Shown here: positions 1-6,891 of the stretch, one piece after another | Layout of the letters: each line of letters opens with the position of its first letter | Numbering within the stretch: the first letter of the stretch is position 1 | Assembly: GCA_964435775.1 (NCBI GenBank) | Contig: CAYTAP010000078.1 | Coordinates: 1 to 19,048 of the forward strand | Length of the DNA: 19,048 bases | Reading direction: 5' to 3' | Origin: CAYTAP01 sp964435775 | GTDB taxonomy: Bacteria > Planctomycetota > Phycisphaerae > Tepidisphaerales > Tepidisphaeraceae | Position numbers and translations under genes: made by a program | The notes under the pieces: generated by a model | The model's database searches: none | Seen by the model: only the letters and a program-made list of their open reading frames with translations | Told to the model about the DNA's origin: nothing

Positions 1-804
1 TCGGATGACAACGGCGGAACCGGCGACGGCGGGTCGGGCAATGCGCCGGGCACGCCGCCGGCCGCCAAGCGGCAGTTGCTCTCGCCCGAGGACATCAACA
101 CGATTCGGCTGATGGAATTGAAGCCGACCGACACGATGCGGGGCATTCGAATCGATCCCGCGACCCGGCAGCAATTTCTGGCGGCGACGGGGCAGACGCT
201 TCAGCAGTTCAACGCGCTGTCCCCCGCGGCACAGGCGGTGGAGATTGTGAAAAACGGGGACAAGTCGATGCGCGCAGGCGTGCATGTGTTGACGGACCCC
301 AAGGCGCTGGCCGACTTCAAGACGCGCGGACAGGCGATCCTGCTTCCCAATTGCGCGACCTCGGGATGCCACGGCGGCACGCCGCGCGGCGGGTTCATGC
401 TCTATTCCCCGGCCGACAACAACGCCGTCACCTACACCAACTTCTACATCCTCACCGAATACGCCAAAAAGGTGACCAGCACGAATCCCGCCGCCGCCGA
501 CACCGGCGCGTTCGGCGGCCCGGCCGAGCGGTCGATGATCAACCGCCTGCAACCGGAGCAGTCGCTCATCGCGCAATACAGCCTCCCGGCGACCGACTCG
601 CAATACCAGCATCCCGATGTGCCGGGATTCCGTCCGCTATTTCAAAGTAAATCCGATCCGCGCTACCGTGTGATGATTTTCTGGATCGGACAGGAACTCG
701 TGAGGCCGCAACCGGATTATGGGATCGATTACAAGCTTCCGGCGGCGACGACACAGCCAGCCGCGCCCGCGGTGCCGGCGACGCCGCCCGGTGGCAATTC
801 GTAA
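1..804 (+). CDS. Hypothetical protein with CX4CH haem-c-like motif (5' end missing)
   Basis: The reading frame is open from base 1 to the TAA at 802-804, so the gene probably begins before the window. The TTG at 76 is only the first start-like codon inside it. The first 25 visible residues are rich in Gly, Pro, Asp and Asn and look like a linker. A CX4CH motif (Cys118, Cys123, His124, counted from base 1) sits in a short segment with nearby Gly residues. This resembles a c-type haem site but with four residues between the cysteines instead of two. A conserved-looking aromatic and charged region follows, and the C-terminus is an Ala/Pro/Thr-rich tail. Haem attachment would require export, but the N-terminus is not visible. 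It could instead be a metal site or a structural motif. I do not recognise a named family. The next gene starts 18 bases downstream on the same strand, so they may be co-transcribed. Confidence 0.75.
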   Translation, partial: SDDNGGTGDGGSGNAPGTPPAAKRQLLSPEDINTIRLMELKPTDTMRGIRIDPATRQQFLAATGQTLQQFNALSPAAQAVEIVKNGDKSMRAGVHVLTDPKALADFKTRGQAILLPNCATSGCHGGTPRGGFMLYSPADNNAVTYTNFYILTEYAKKVTSTNPAAADTGAFGGPAERSMINRLQPEQSLIAQYSLPATDSQYQHPDVPGFRPLFQSKSDPRYRVMIFWIGQELVRPQPDYGIDYKLPAATTQPAAPAVPATPPGGNS

Positions 805-822
805 GGCACGGCAGGCGTTTCC

Positions 823-1281
823 ATGTCACCTGCGGCTTACCTGGTCTTGACGGTGTCGGTGGCGGCGGGTGCGGTCATCGCCAACCGCCAGATGGATCAT
901 CGACGGCACCAGCGCCTTCGGCGCGCCGCGGCACGATGGCGTCTGCATTACAGCATCAGCGATCAATTCCGATTGTCCACGCGGATCATCGAATCGTTCC
1001 CCATTCCCGGCGCGGCGGACCTCCGGATCGCCGATTTGATGTATGGAATCCGGGGGCATCGCCACAGTTACATTTTCACGGCTGATTTCACGACGGGACT
1101 GATGCACACGAATGATCGCCGACGCCGCGTCGTCCATTTCTCCGAGCCGCGCGAACGAAGCAGCCCGGCGGCTTCCCGCATCGAATTGGCGCCGGAAAAC
1201 CTGCCTCTTCTCGAACAATACGGCTACTTCGCCGAATCCCCCGCCCTCGCCCCTCCCGGTGGCCTGACGATCGATGTGTAG
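823..1281 (+). CDS. Small membrane-anchored hypothetical protein
   Basis: A 152-residue ORF from ATG 823 to TAG 1279-1281. Residues 5-20 form a short hydrophobic segment, followed by an Arg/His-rich stretch, consistent with one N-terminal membrane anchor and a cytoplasmic, basic body. The middle contains a pattern of hydrophobic and aromatic residues (for example YIFTADFTTG) that looks like folded protein. The gene follows the upstream CDS by 18 bases on the same strand. No strong ribosome binding site is visible. Its last 58 bases overlap the 3' end of queC on the opposite strand. I have a general impression of similar proteins in planctomycetes but cannot name a family or function. The alternative is that this is a chance ORF, but it is the only good candidate in this stretch. 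Confidence 0.55.
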   Translation: MSPAAYLVLTVSVAAGAVIANRQMDHRRHQRLRRAAARWRLHYSISDQFRLSTRIIESFPIPGAADLRIADLMYGIRGHRHSYIFTADFTTGLMHTNDRRRRVVHFSEPRERSSPAASRIELAPENLPLLEQYGYFAESPALAPPGGLTIDV

Positions 1282-2009
1282 CGCGTCGGATCCTTCACGC
1301 CCGCCTCGGCAAAGCCCCTTTTTCGCAACAGGCAACTGTCACAGTGCCCACAAGCGCCGCCGGAGGCGTCGGGGTCATAGCAACTGTGGGTCATTGAATA
1401 ATCGACACCAAGCTCCATCCCCAGGTGGATGATCCGCGCTTTGGACAGATCGAGCAGCGGCGTGTGGATTTTCAATGATCGCCCGCCGCGGGTTGTCATG
1501 CGGGTGGCGAGATTGGACATCGCCTCAAACGCTTTGATGAACTCCGGCCGGCAATCGGGATAGCCGCTGTAATCCACGGCATTGACGCCGATGAACAGAT
1601 CGACAAGGTCCAGCACCTCCGCCCAGGCGAGGGCATAGCTGAGAAAAATCGTGTTCCGCGCCGGGACGTAGGTGATCGGCACCTCAACAGCTTCCCCGCA
1701 ATTCCCGGATTCGTCCGAGCCAAGCGAGGGCGCCTCCACATCAATTTGATCCCTGGGAACCTCCATGTCGCTGGTCAGGGCGCTTTTGCCGAACTGGCGC
1801 AGGTCGATATGGATGACGCGATGCTCGATAACGCCGAAACGCCTCGCCACCGCTTCGGCGGCGCTCAACTCATGGCGATGCCGCTGGCCGTAGTCAAAGG
1901 TCATGGAATAGAGGGGGGAAAATCCGTCTCGTCGCGCGACGGCGAGGCAAGTCGTGCTGTCGAGCCCTCCGCTGGTTAAAACGATGGCAGGCTTGTGGTT
2001 GCAGTGCAT
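1224..2009 (-). CDS. queC: 7-cyano-7-deazaguanine synthase QueC
   Basis: QueC converts 7-carboxy-7-deazaguanine to preQ0 using ATP and ammonia, a cytoplasmic step on the way to queuosine in tRNA. The protein is 261 residues from ATG 2009. It has the N-type ATP pyrophosphatase P-loop SGGLDSTT at residues 13-20. It also has four C-terminal cysteines, Cys210, Cys220, Cys223 and Cys226 (the CGHCDSC cluster), which match the zinc site of the family. Other family features are FDYGQRHRHE near residue 40 and the VPARNT and GVNAVDYSGYPDCRPEF segments. It is longer than the usual 220-235 residues because of a tail of about 16 residues after the conserved DPTRY end, and that tail overlaps the convergent gene. 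The start is chosen because the P-loop begins 12 residues later and a promoter-like CTGACA-N18-TACAAT ends 8 bases upstream. No ribosome binding site is seen. It stands alone, without queD, queE or queF in the window. Confidence 0.96.
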   Translation of the reverse strand: MHCNHKPAIVLTSGGLDSTTCLAVARRDGFSPLYSMTFDYGQRHRHELSAAEAVARRFGVIEHRVIHIDLRQFGKSALTSDMEVPRDQIDVEAPSLGSDESGNCGEAVEVPITYVPARNTIFLSYALAWAEVLDLVDLFIGVNAVDYSGYPDCRPEFIKAFEAMSNLATRMTTRGGRSLKIHTPLLDLSKARIIHLGMELGVDYSMTHSCYDPDASGGACGHCDSCLLRKRGFAEAGVKDPTRYTSIVRPPGGARAGDSAK

Positions 2010-2017
2010 ACGCCGGG

Positions 2018-2047
2018 ATTGTATTGTCCAATGGGGTTGATTGTCAG
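2018..2047 (-). promoter_or_regulatory. Promoter for queC, probably leaderless
   Basis: Read on the minus strand, CTGACA (2047-2042) and TACAAT (2023-2018) are separated by 18 bases. Each differs from the sigma-70 consensus at one position. The -10 box ends 8 bases before the queC ATG at 2009, so transcription should start at or within a few bases of the start codon. This fits the absence of a Shine-Dalgarno sequence. Confidence 0.5.
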
Positions 2048-2117
2048 GGCAAAAGCCGGGCGACCGACGGCCGACGCAATCATGCGAATGAACAACGATT
2101 TTTAACAAGGCGCCATC

Positions 2118-3296
2118 ATGAAGGTTCACGAATACCAAGCCCGGCAGATTCTTTCCGATCATGGCATCCCCGTCCCCCCCGCCGAGGTGGCGCGGACGCC
2201 GGAGGAGGCGGCGGCGGCGTTCAAAAACTTCGCGGCCCCCATGTGCGTCGTGAAGGCGCAGGTTTATGCCGGCGGACGCGGCAAGGCGGGATTCGTCAAG
2301 CTTGTGAAGAGCGCCGAGGAGGCGAGGGAAGCGGCCAAATTTATGCTCGCCAATCGGATGGTGAGCGTTCAGACCGGGCCGGAAGGCGTGGGCGTTTCGG
2401 TGCTCCTCGTCGCGCCGGGCGTGGACATCGCCAAGGAATATTATGTGGGGATCACGGTGGACCGCGGACGGGGGACCGCGACGCTCATCGCGTCGGCCGA
2501 GGGAGGCGTGGAGATTGAGGAAGTTGCGGCCAAGTCGCCGGAGAAGGTGCTCAAGCAGCCGCTGCATCCCCTGCTGGGGCTTCAGCCGTATCAGGCGCGG
2601 GCCATCGCGTATCAACTGGGCATGCAGGGGAAAATGGCCAACGAGGCGGCGAAGCTGATGCTCAATCTGGCGACGGTATTCTTCAAGACCGATGCCTCGC
2701 TGGCGGAGATCAACCCGCTGGTGGTGACCGGGGAGGGCGCGCTCGTCGCCATCGACGCCAAGATCACCTTCGATGACAACGCGCTGTTCCGTCATGCCCC
2801 CATCGCCGCGATGGCCGACGAAACGCAGGAAAAACCGCTGGATGTCCGGGCGCACAAGGCGGATTTGAACTACATCGCCCTCGACGGCGCCATCGGATGC
2901 CTGGTCAACGGCGCCGGGCTGGCGATGGCGACGATGGACATCATCAAGCTCTATGGCTCGGAACCGGCCAACTTCCTGGATGTCGGTGGCTCCGTGACGG
3001 CCGAGGGGGCGATCGAGGCGTTCCGCATCATTCTGTCGGATACCAACGTCAAGGGGATCCTCGTCAACATCTTCGGCGGCATCGCCAAATGCGACACGAT
3101 CGCCACGGCGCTGGTGACGGCGGGCCGCGAACTGGGCTTCAAGGTGCCCGTTGTCGTGCGGCTCGAAGGGACGAACGTGGACAAGGCGCGGAAGATTCTG
3201 GAGGCGGCCAAGACGGAACTGCCCACACTGACCTCGGCGAGCGATCTGACCGACGCGGCCAAGAAGATTGTTGCGGCGGTGAAATCGGCGGCGTGA
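2118..3296 (+). CDS. sucC: Succinate-CoA ligase [ADP-forming] beta subunit
   Basis: SucC pairs with SucD to make ATP (or GTP) while converting succinyl-CoA to succinate in the TCA cycle. The product is 392 residues, close to the usual 386-390. The N-terminus MKVHEYQAR is typical. An ATP-grasp domain covers roughly residues 1-240, with the AEINPLVV segment near residue 197. The C-terminal CoA-ligase domain contains LVNGAGLAMATMD, NFLDVGG, the loop VNIFGGIAKCD, and VVRLEGTNV. Together these identify the family beyond doubt. A weak ribosome binding site (AAGG) lies about 10 bases upstream. sucD is normally next door but does not follow here; a small lipoprotein gene does, 50 bases downstream. 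The alpha subunit must therefore be encoded elsewhere. queC diverges from it with a 108-base gap. Confidence 0.97.
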   Translation: MKVHEYQARQILSDHGIPVPPAEVARTPEEAAAAFKNFAAPMCVVKAQVYAGGRGKAGFVKLVKSAEEAREAAKFMLANRMVSVQTGPEGVGVSVLLVAPGVDIAKEYYVGITVDRGRGTATLIASAEGGVEIEEVAAKSPEKVLKQPLHPLLGLQPYQARAIAYQLGMQGKMANEAAKLMLNLATVFFKTDASLAEINPLVVTGEGALVAIDAKITFDDNALFRHAPIAAMADETQEKPLDVRAHKADLNYIALDGAIGCLVNGAGLAMATMDIIKLYGSEPANFLDVGGSVTAEGAIEAFRIILSDTNVKGILVNIFGGIAKCDTIATALVTAGRELGFKVPVVVRLEGTNVDKARKILEAAKTELPTLTSASDLTDAAKKIVAAVKSAA

Positions 3297-3346
3297 AGCG
3301 CCGGGATTCGACCCGCCGGCGCGAGGACAGATTGCGGAGACATCCC

Positions 3347-3838
3347 ATGAGAAGCAATCCCCTGCGATGTGGTGTCGCACTGCTCTCCCTGGCGCTACTC
3401 ATCCTGCTGCCGGCGTGCCAATCCGCCAATAGCGGCAATGAACGGCACACCGCCGGTGATGATGCCCTGTTGACTGATCAAGGCATCACCGACCCATGCG
3501 CGGCCAGGCTTCATGATCTGGAGGGCGCGCTGCTGCTTTATTACGCGCTGCATAAGACACTTCCGGAGAAGCTGACGGACCTCGCACCGCTGGCGGATGT
3601 CGATGCGCCGCTGGCGTTCACATGCCCCATCTCGGGATTGCCCTACGGCTACAACCGCGACGGCCTGTTCAGCCCCGGCAAAACCAAAAGCATCCTTGTA
3701 TATGACCCCACACCGGCGCACGCCGGGCGACGGTGGTGCATCTTCAGCGCCCCGGCCAAACCGGGGGCGAGCCGGTCGTTGCAGGTGCTTTCAGTGACCG
3801 AGCCGTTTTTTCTGGGATATCAACCGCTGCCCCGATGA
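3347..3838 (+). CDS. Small predicted lipoprotein of unknown function
   Basis: A 163-residue ORF from ATG 3347 with GGAG at 3335-3338, a reasonable ribosome binding site. The N-terminus has a positively charged start, a long Leu-rich core and LPAC at residues 21-24, so Cys24 is the likely lipidated residue. The Pro at -2 is unusual for a lipobox. The mature part has a helical segment with LHDLEGALLLYYALHK and LPEKLTDLAPL, then a short Cys-containing part (TCPISGLPYGYNRDGL) and a C-terminal beta-like part. The helix plus a Pro-Tyr-Gly segment is faintly like the C-terminal parts of type II pseudopilins, but the N-terminal pilin motif is missing, so I do not assign that. It lies 50 bases after sucC on the same strand and may be read through from it. 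Function unknown. Confidence 0.75.
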   Translation: MRSNPLRCGVALLSLALLILLPACQSANSGNERHTAGDDALLTDQGITDPCAARLHDLEGALLLYYALHKTLPEKLTDLAPLADVDAPLAFTCPISGLPYGYNRDGLFSPGKTKSILVYDPTPAHAGRRWCIFSAPAKPGASRSLQVLSVTEPFFLGYQPLPR

Positions 3839-3874
3839 ATGGCCGGCCAGGTCAAATGCAATTGCGATCTTACT

Positions 3875-3980
3875 CCCTCCCCCGCGTACTCGCGGGGGAG
3901 GGCTGGGGAGGGGGTTCCGCCTGATTCTCCGCGAAAAAGCCCCCTCCCTACCCTCCCCCGTTGGGTACAACGGGGGAGGG
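3875..3980. repeat. GC-rich double-hairpin palindromic repeat (REP/BIME-like)
   Basis: Two perfect 12-bp hairpins face each other. The first pairs CCCTCCCCCGCG (3875-3886) with 3891-3902 around a TACT loop. The second pairs CCCTCCCCCGTT (3951-3962) with 3969-3980 around a 6-base loop. Between them GGGAGGGGG (3906-3914) pairs with CCCCCTCCC (3940-3948), so the whole element can also fold as one long imperfect palindrome with a 25-base centre. It lies between the lipoprotein gene and mqnC, where no gene is visible. Similar C5/G5-rich paired palindromes occur as dispersed intergenic repeats in many bacteria. Copy number here cannot be known from one window. It may also stop transcription from the upstream gene. 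Confidence 0.7.
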
Positions 3981-4068
3981 GAAATGCCTATGCTTCGTAA
4001 ATGCGTTTGCCCTGAATGCCCGGCGTCGCCACGCCCGCGGGCGTATGGGGAAACAATATTCTTCGGCC

Positions 4069-4097
4069 TTGCGCGTTGTGGGTCACGAACCTATACT
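4069..4097 (+). promoter_or_regulatory. Promoter for mqnC, probably leaderless
   Basis: TTGCGC (4069-4074) and TATACT (4092-4097) are 17 bases apart. The -10 box differs from consensus at one position; the -35 box keeps only TTG. The -10 box ends 8 bases before ATG 4106, placing the transcription start almost on the start codon. No Shine-Dalgarno sequence at proper spacing is present. Confidence 0.4.
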
Positions 4098-4105
4098 CAC
4101 AGGTC

Positions 4106-5560
4106 ATGAGCACACTTTCTTTCGATATCGACGCCGTGGTCAGCGGCCAGAAGCGCCTCACCGATGCCCAGGCACTCGAGCTGTATCAAAACGCCTCCCT
4201 GCATGACCTGGGCACATGGGCGTCGCAAGTCGTGGCGCGGATGCATCCGGAGGATTACCGCACCTACGTCATCGACCGAAACATCAACTACACCAACGTC
4301 TGCACCGCCAAATGCACGTTCTGCGCATTTCGCCGGGATCATGGCGACGACGACAGTTATGTGTTGAACCACGAACAAATCGGCAAAAAAATCCGCGAGC
4401 TGATGGCGATCAACGGCACGCAGATTTTGATGCAGGGCGGCATGAATGACGAGCTGCCGATTGAGTGGTACGAGGAATTGCTTGGGTACATCAAAACCGA
4501 GTTCCCCTCCATTCACATTCATGCGTTTTCGCCGCCGGAGTTCATTGAGTTTGAGCGGTTTTTCAAGATGGATGTCCGCCAGATCATCCGGCGCTTCAAG
4601 GCCGCCGGTCTGGCGACGATCCCCGGCGGCGGCGGGGAAATCTTCGCGCCGCGCGTCCGGCGGCGCATCGGCATCGGCAAATGCACCGGCGACGACTGGC
4701 TCCGCGTCATGCGCGTCGCCCACGAGGAGGGAATGAACACCTCCTGCACGATGCTCATCGGCCACATCGAGTTCGTCCGCGAGCGCATCGAACACATGAG
4801 CGCGCTGAGGGACATGCAGGACTATGCGCGGGCGCTCGGGAAGGAGGAAGGAGGAAGGAGGAAGGAGGAAATTAAGAAAAAGCATCCCGGCGTCTTTGCC
4901 AAATCGCCCTTTGATCCTTCATCCGAATCTCCTCATCCTTCATCCTTCATCCTTCATCCTTACGGAAGCTACGCCGCCTTCATCCACTGGCCGTTCCAGC
5001 GGGAGAACACGCCGCTCGGGCGGGCCAGGGAATGGGATGAGGCGACGTACGGACCGTTCGATGAATCGACCAACGACGATGTGCTGCGGGGCCGCGTCGT
5101 GCGGGCGGCCGGGGCGGAGGTGTATCTCCGCACGCTGGCGGTGGCACGGCTGTTCTTCGACAACATCCCCAGCCTGCAAAGCTCCTGGGTGACAATGGGG
5201 CCCAAGATCGGACAACTGGCGCTCTTCCACGGCGCCAACGACATGGGAAGCGTGATGATGGAGGAAAACGTCGTCAGCGCCGCCGGGACCACTTACAAAC
5301 TCAACGAGCGGGAAATCTGCCGCCTCGTCCGCGACGCCGGTTGGATTCCCGCCCAGCGCGACCAGTATTACAACGTCCTCAAGCGCTGGGACACCCCCGA
5401 TGCCCCGGACCTTCTTCCCCCGGTCAATGCGCCAGTGCGAAATGTGAAGAAGATCGACAAGAAGTTCATCGGCGCGGCCCCCGGCCTGGACGACGGCGCG
5501 GATCGGAGCGTAACCCTTCAATTGCCGATTCTGAGCGGAGATGCGGTGGGACCAGAGTAG
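4106..5560 (+). CDS. mqnC: Cyclic dehypoxanthine futalosine synthase MqnC, with inserted segment
   Basis: MqnC is a cytoplasmic radical SAM enzyme that cyclises dehypoxanthine futalosine in the futalosine route to menaquinone. The product is 484 residues; the family is normally about 360-400. The 4Fe-4S motif CX3CX2C is Cys66, Cys70, Cys73, after the typical INYTN segment. Other family features are the HAFSPPE segment, a Gly-rich IPGGGGEIF segment, the CTGDDWL segment, and the C-terminal ASWVT-like and EENVVSAAG regions. The HWPFQ and LFHGANDMGS segments favour MqnC over the related MqnE. Residues 245-285 are an insertion of about 41 residues, very rich in Lys/Glu/Gly/Arg and then Ser/Pro/His, encoded by tandem heptanucleotides; the reading frame is kept. 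The C-terminal 40 or so residues are also an extension. I chose ATG 4106 over the in-frame ATG at 4016 because the family match starts here and a -10 box precedes it. No other mqn gene is in the window. Confidence 0.93.
   Translation: MSTLSFDIDAVVSGQKRLTDAQALELYQNASLHDLGTWASQVVARMHPEDYRTYVIDRNINYTNVCTAKCTFCAFRRDHGDDDSYVLNHEQIGKKIRELMAINGTQILMQGGMNDELPIEWYEELLGYIKTEFPSIHIHAFSPPEFIEFERFFKMDVRQIIRRFKAAGLATIPGGGGEIFAPRVRRRIGIGKCTGDDWLRVMRVAHEEGMNTSCTMLIGHIEFVRERIEHMSALRDMQDYARALGKEEGGRRKEEIKKKHPGVFAKSPFDPSSESPHPSSFILHPYGSYAAFIHWPFQRENTPLGRAREWDEATYGPFDESTNDDVLRGRVVRAAGAEVYLRTLAVARLFFDNIPSLQSSWVTMGPKIGQLALFHGANDMGSVMMEENVVSAAGTTYKLNEREICRLVRDAGWIPAQRDQYYNVLKRWDTPDAPDLLPPVNAPVRNVKKIDKKFIGAAPGLDDGADRSVTLQLPILSGDAVGPE
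4838..4960. repeat. Heptanucleotide-repeat-flanked insertion inside mqnC
   Basis: The left part has four exact tandem copies of AAGGAGG (4841-4868) and the right part four exact copies of TCATCCT (4933-4960). A central stretch of about 64 bases separates them. The reverse complement of the right unit is AGGATGA, so the two arrays are roughly complementary purine-rich and pyrimidine-rich arms. The segment is 123 bases, exactly 41 codons, between a conserved helix (LRDMQDYARA) and the conserved barrel strand (AAFIHWPFQ). Repeat-number changes of 7 bases would break the frame unless they come in multiples of three. Confidence 0.8.
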
Positions 5561-5608
5561 AGTCCACCGCACCAATCCAGCGTCGGCCAGCAATGCAAGG
5601 AGATTCCC

Positions 5609-6589
5609 ATGAGAGCATCACGACGGTACGGCGCGGCAATTTTAAGCGGAACGACATTCCTCGCGGCGAGCCTCATCGCGGGGGGACCATCCATTGCGGC
5701 CAGAGCATCCGACCAGGTTCCCACCGCGACACGACCAAGCACCCCTGAAGCATCGTCCGCGGTTCACGAAGCGGAATATGACGCCGGCGCGCCATCGAGG
5801 CGAGGCGAGGCGTCATACCCCGCCGGCACGATCATTCATCGTGATGTGGCATATGGTGACGATCCCATGCAGAAGATGGATGTGTACCTGCCGCCTCATC
5901 CCAAGGATGCGCCGATCATTTTGATGGTGCACGGCGGCGGGTGGCGGCGCGGCGACAAGGCGATGAGCGGCGTCGTGCTCAACAAGGTGAACCACTGGAT
6001 TCCCAAGGGGTACATCTTCATTTCCATCAATTATCGTCTGGTGCCGAAGGTCACCCCCTTACAAGAAGCTGATGACGTGGCTCTGGCGTTGGCCTTTACG
6101 CAAAGTAAGGCCAAGAGTTGGGGCGGCAATCCAGCACACGCCATTTTGATGGGACACTCGGCTGGGGCGCATCTGGTGTTGCTGGTGACCGCCAATCCCG
6201 ACATTGCAGCAAAACAAAACGCCAAACCCTGGCTGGGCACGATCGTGCTGGACAGCGGCGCCTACGACGTGGAGGCGATCATGAACCAACGCCACTTCGA
6301 CCTGTATGACACGGCCTTCGGTAAAGACCGCGCACTCTGGCAAGCGGCGTCGCCGACCGAGCAGCTCAAAGGCAAGCCGCGTCCCATGCTGCTGGTCTGT
6401 TCAAGTGGACGACGTCGGGAAATTCAACACGCCAGGGAATTCGCCGGCAAGGTTGAGGCCCTCGGCGGACGGACAACGCTTCTGCCGGTTGACCTCAATC
6501 ACGGCCAGATCAATGAACTAGTGGGTACAGCCGGGGATTACACTGATGCGATCGACGCCTTCATCCAATCGCTGGAAAATAAGAAATGA
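5609..6589 (+). CDS. Exported alpha/beta hydrolase (esterase/lipase-like)
   Basis: A 326-residue protein from ATG 5609, with AAGGAG at 5598-5603 as a strong ribosome binding site. Residues 1-34 look like a signal peptide, followed by a Pro/Thr/Ala-rich stretch to about residue 75. The hydrolase domain has the oxyanion motif HGGGW at 108-112 and the nucleophile elbow GHSAG at 182-186, making Ser184 the nucleophile. His298 in the NHG segment is the likely catalytic base. The expected acidic residue after the strand LLVC (261-264) is not obvious: that loop reads SSGRRREIQ. Asp295 is an alternative. The fold resembles the esterase, carboxylesterase or BD-FAE type hydrolases that act on acyl or feruloyl esters, but the substrate cannot be told. 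It follows mqnC by 48 bases. Its stop overlaps the ATG of a 41-codon ORF. Confidence 0.9.
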   Translation: MRASRRYGAAILSGTTFLAASLIAGGPSIAARASDQVPTATRPSTPEASSAVHEAEYDAGAPSRRGEASYPAGTIIHRDVAYGDDPMQKMDVYLPPHPKDAPIILMVHGGGWRRGDKAMSGVVLNKVNHWIPKGYIFISINYRLVPKVTPLQEADDVALALAFTQSKAKSWGGNPAHAILMGHSAGAHLVLLVTANPDIAAKQNAKPWLGTIVLDSGAYDVEAIMNQRHFDLYDTAFGKDRALWQAASPTEQLKGKPRPMLLVCSSGRRREIQHAREFAGKVEALGGRTTLLPVDLNHGQINELVGTAGDYTDAIDAFIQSLENKK

Positions 6590-6711
6590 AGATTACGACC
6601 CGCGCTTGGATTGTGACGTCCGCTTCCGTGCCAATAGCGAATGCGGGATATGTGGCTGCGGTCGGGGGAGAGTACAACTCCTGTTTCAATGCAATCCTTT
6701 TCAAGCCCTGA
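6586..6711 (+). CDS. Possible 41-residue ORF coupled to the esterase gene
   Basis: ATG 6586 overlaps the esterase stop codon in an ATGA arrangement, the usual geometry of translational coupling. The product begins MKITTRAWIVTSASVPIANA, which looks like a short signal peptide ending in an Ala-Asn-Ala cleavage site, and then has about 20 further residues before TGA 6709-6711. No family is recognised. It may be a real small exported peptide, the remnant of a longer gene cut off by the AT-rich stretch that follows, or chance. The overlap and the export-like N-terminus are the only support. Confidence 0.3.
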   Translation: MKITTRAWIVTSASVPIANAGYVAAVGGEYNSCFNAILFKP

Positions 6712-6845
6712 CAATCGATATCCTGCGAGACACTCAAGGAATAATTCTCAAGAAATCAGGCTATCGAGACCATCGCGTAAGCTGTTTCAAGATAATCACT
6801 TACACCCCATCCGCCACACATTGTCTATTTTTATGCATTTTTACC
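6712..6845. other. AT-rich gene-free stretch
   Basis: No convincing gene is seen here. Bases 6721-6840 are 42% G+C by my count, far below the flanking genes. The region just before 6846 has T-rich runs. It probably separates two transcription units and may mark a junction of acquired DNA. Confidence 0.5.
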
Positions 6846-6875
6846 TTGACACGAAATCTGCGCAGGAAGTAAATT
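6846..6875 (+). promoter_or_regulatory. Promoter for the PEP-CTERM protein gene
   Basis: TTGACA (6846-6851, exact consensus) and TAAATT (6870-6875, four of six) are separated by 18 bases. They lie in an AT-rich context 102 bases before ATG 6978. The predicted transcript would carry a leader of about 95 bases that includes the 24-codon ORF at 6892-6966. Confidence 0.5.
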
Positions 6876-6891
6876 ACTAGGAGCATTGGAG

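Noticed and set aside
2010..3380. Long minus-strand open frame extending queC upstream across sucC
   Set aside because: It is antisense to the clear sucC gene. It is rich in Arg, His, Gly and Asp, as is typical of a high-GC shadow frame. The QueC P-loop starts 12 residues after ATG 2009.
4016..4105. Upstream in-frame ATG (4016) as mqnC start
   Set aside because: It has no ribosome binding site. The added 30 residues do not resemble the family, and the -10 box at 4092-4097 lies inside them.
4097..4885. 262-codon minus-strand open frame opposite mqnC
   Set aside because: It overlaps the conserved radical SAM core on the other strand and has no recognisable motif.
4841..4960. CRISPR array
   Set aside because: The repeats are 7 bases and directly adjacent, with no spacers of even length and no cas gene. 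They are simple tandem repeats.
4106..5560. Assignment as MqnE (aminofutalosine synthase)
   Set aside because: The HWPFQ, ASWVT-type and EENVVSAAG blocks match the MqnC side of the family better than MqnE. The two are related, so some doubt remains.
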